Below, in pieces: positions 14,270 through 14,313 of a stretch of 14,313 nt of DNA; the first letter of the stretch is position 1, and each line of letters begins with the position of its first letter. The translations under genes were made by a program, and so were the position numbers. The notes beneath the pieces are model-generated. The model was given only the letters and a program-made list of their open reading frames with translations, made no database searches and was not told the origin of the DNA. The DNA is from Lachnospiraceae bacterium UBA7225 (GTDB taxonomy: Bacteria > Bacillota > Clostridia > Lachnospirales > Lachnospiraceae), in the NCBI GenBank assembly GCA_002473385.1, contig DKTR01000039.1:1-14313 (forward strand). The letters are read 5' to 3'.

Positions 14270-14313
14270 GTCCACGCAGCCGGGGAGCCAGCGGTGCCCT
14301 GTACCTGCAATCC
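14270..14313 (+). ncRNA. ffs: Signal recognition particle RNA, large bacterial type, 5' part
   Basis: From about 14274 the sequence matches the 5' Alu domain of Firmicutes SRP RNA (B. subtilis scRNA). GCCGGGGAGCCAGCGG is followed by TGCCCTGTACCTGCAATCC, a near-identical counterpart of the Bacillus segment GCGGGGAGGUAGCGGUGCCCUGUACCUGCAAUCC. The RNA binds Ffh and targets nascent membrane and secreted proteins to the translocon. Only about 44 bases are inside the window; the full molecule should be about 260 to 280 bases. The start is set by the strong promoter just upstream and is accurate to a few bases. This is a housekeeping gene that marks the right boundary of the sugar island. Confidence 0.92.

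Noticed and set aside
13988..14275. - strand reading frame of 95 codons near the right edge
   Set aside because: It starts inside the SRP RNA, crosses that RNA's promoter on the opposite strand, has no convincing ribosome site and resembles no family I know.
1..14313. CRISPR array, insertion sequence, tRNA or phage genes
   Set aside because: I saw no regularly spaced repeats, transposase or integrase motifs, cloverleaf-like genes or phage proteins on either strand.

Overview
The window looks like a carbohydrate-utilisation island in a Gram-positive Clostridia genome, most likely Lachnospiraceae. The reasons are strong AGGAGG-type ribosome binding sites, an Lpl/YtcQ-type sugar importer, a membrane-anchored AraC regulator, and the 5' end of a Firmicutes-type large SRP RNA at the right edge. 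The taxon is inferred from style only.

Left half, + strand (134-6806): one tightly packed operon of six genes. In order these are an FAD-dependent oxidoreductase with a C-terminal discoidin-like region, a MalE/UgpB-type solute-binding protein, two CUT1 sugar permeases, a creatininase-family metal hydrolase, and an SGNH esterase of the arylesterase/MsAcT type. Spacings are 0 to 36 bp, with one 29-base overlap. A short promoter region with a dyad over a TATAAT box lies upstream.

Right half, - strand (13866 down to 6810): a second operon of five genes. In order of transcription these are an LplA/YtcQ-type solute-binding protein, LplB-type and YtcP-type permeases, a cytoplasmic five-bladed beta-propeller glycosidase-like protein, and a membrane-spanning sensor/AraC regulator. 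The two operons converge: the SGNH gene and the regulator gene end 3 bp apart with no strong terminator between them.

Each operon carries a binding protein and two permeases but no ATPase, so both importers probably share an MsmX/MsmK-type ATPase encoded elsewhere. A working model is that one or two glycans or glycosides are imported. They would then be processed inside the cell by the propeller enzyme, the FAD oxidoreductase, the creatininase-like ring or amide hydrolase and the esterase, under control of the membrane AraC regulator. The substrate cannot be read from the sequence.

Right edge (13867-14313): an intergenic region with a candidate promoter for the - strand operon, a GC-rich block of unknown nature, and a near-perfect sigma-A promoter (TTGACA-17-TATAGT) driving the SRP RNA, which runs off the window. 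I saw no tRNA, rRNA, insertion sequence, phage gene or CRISPR array.
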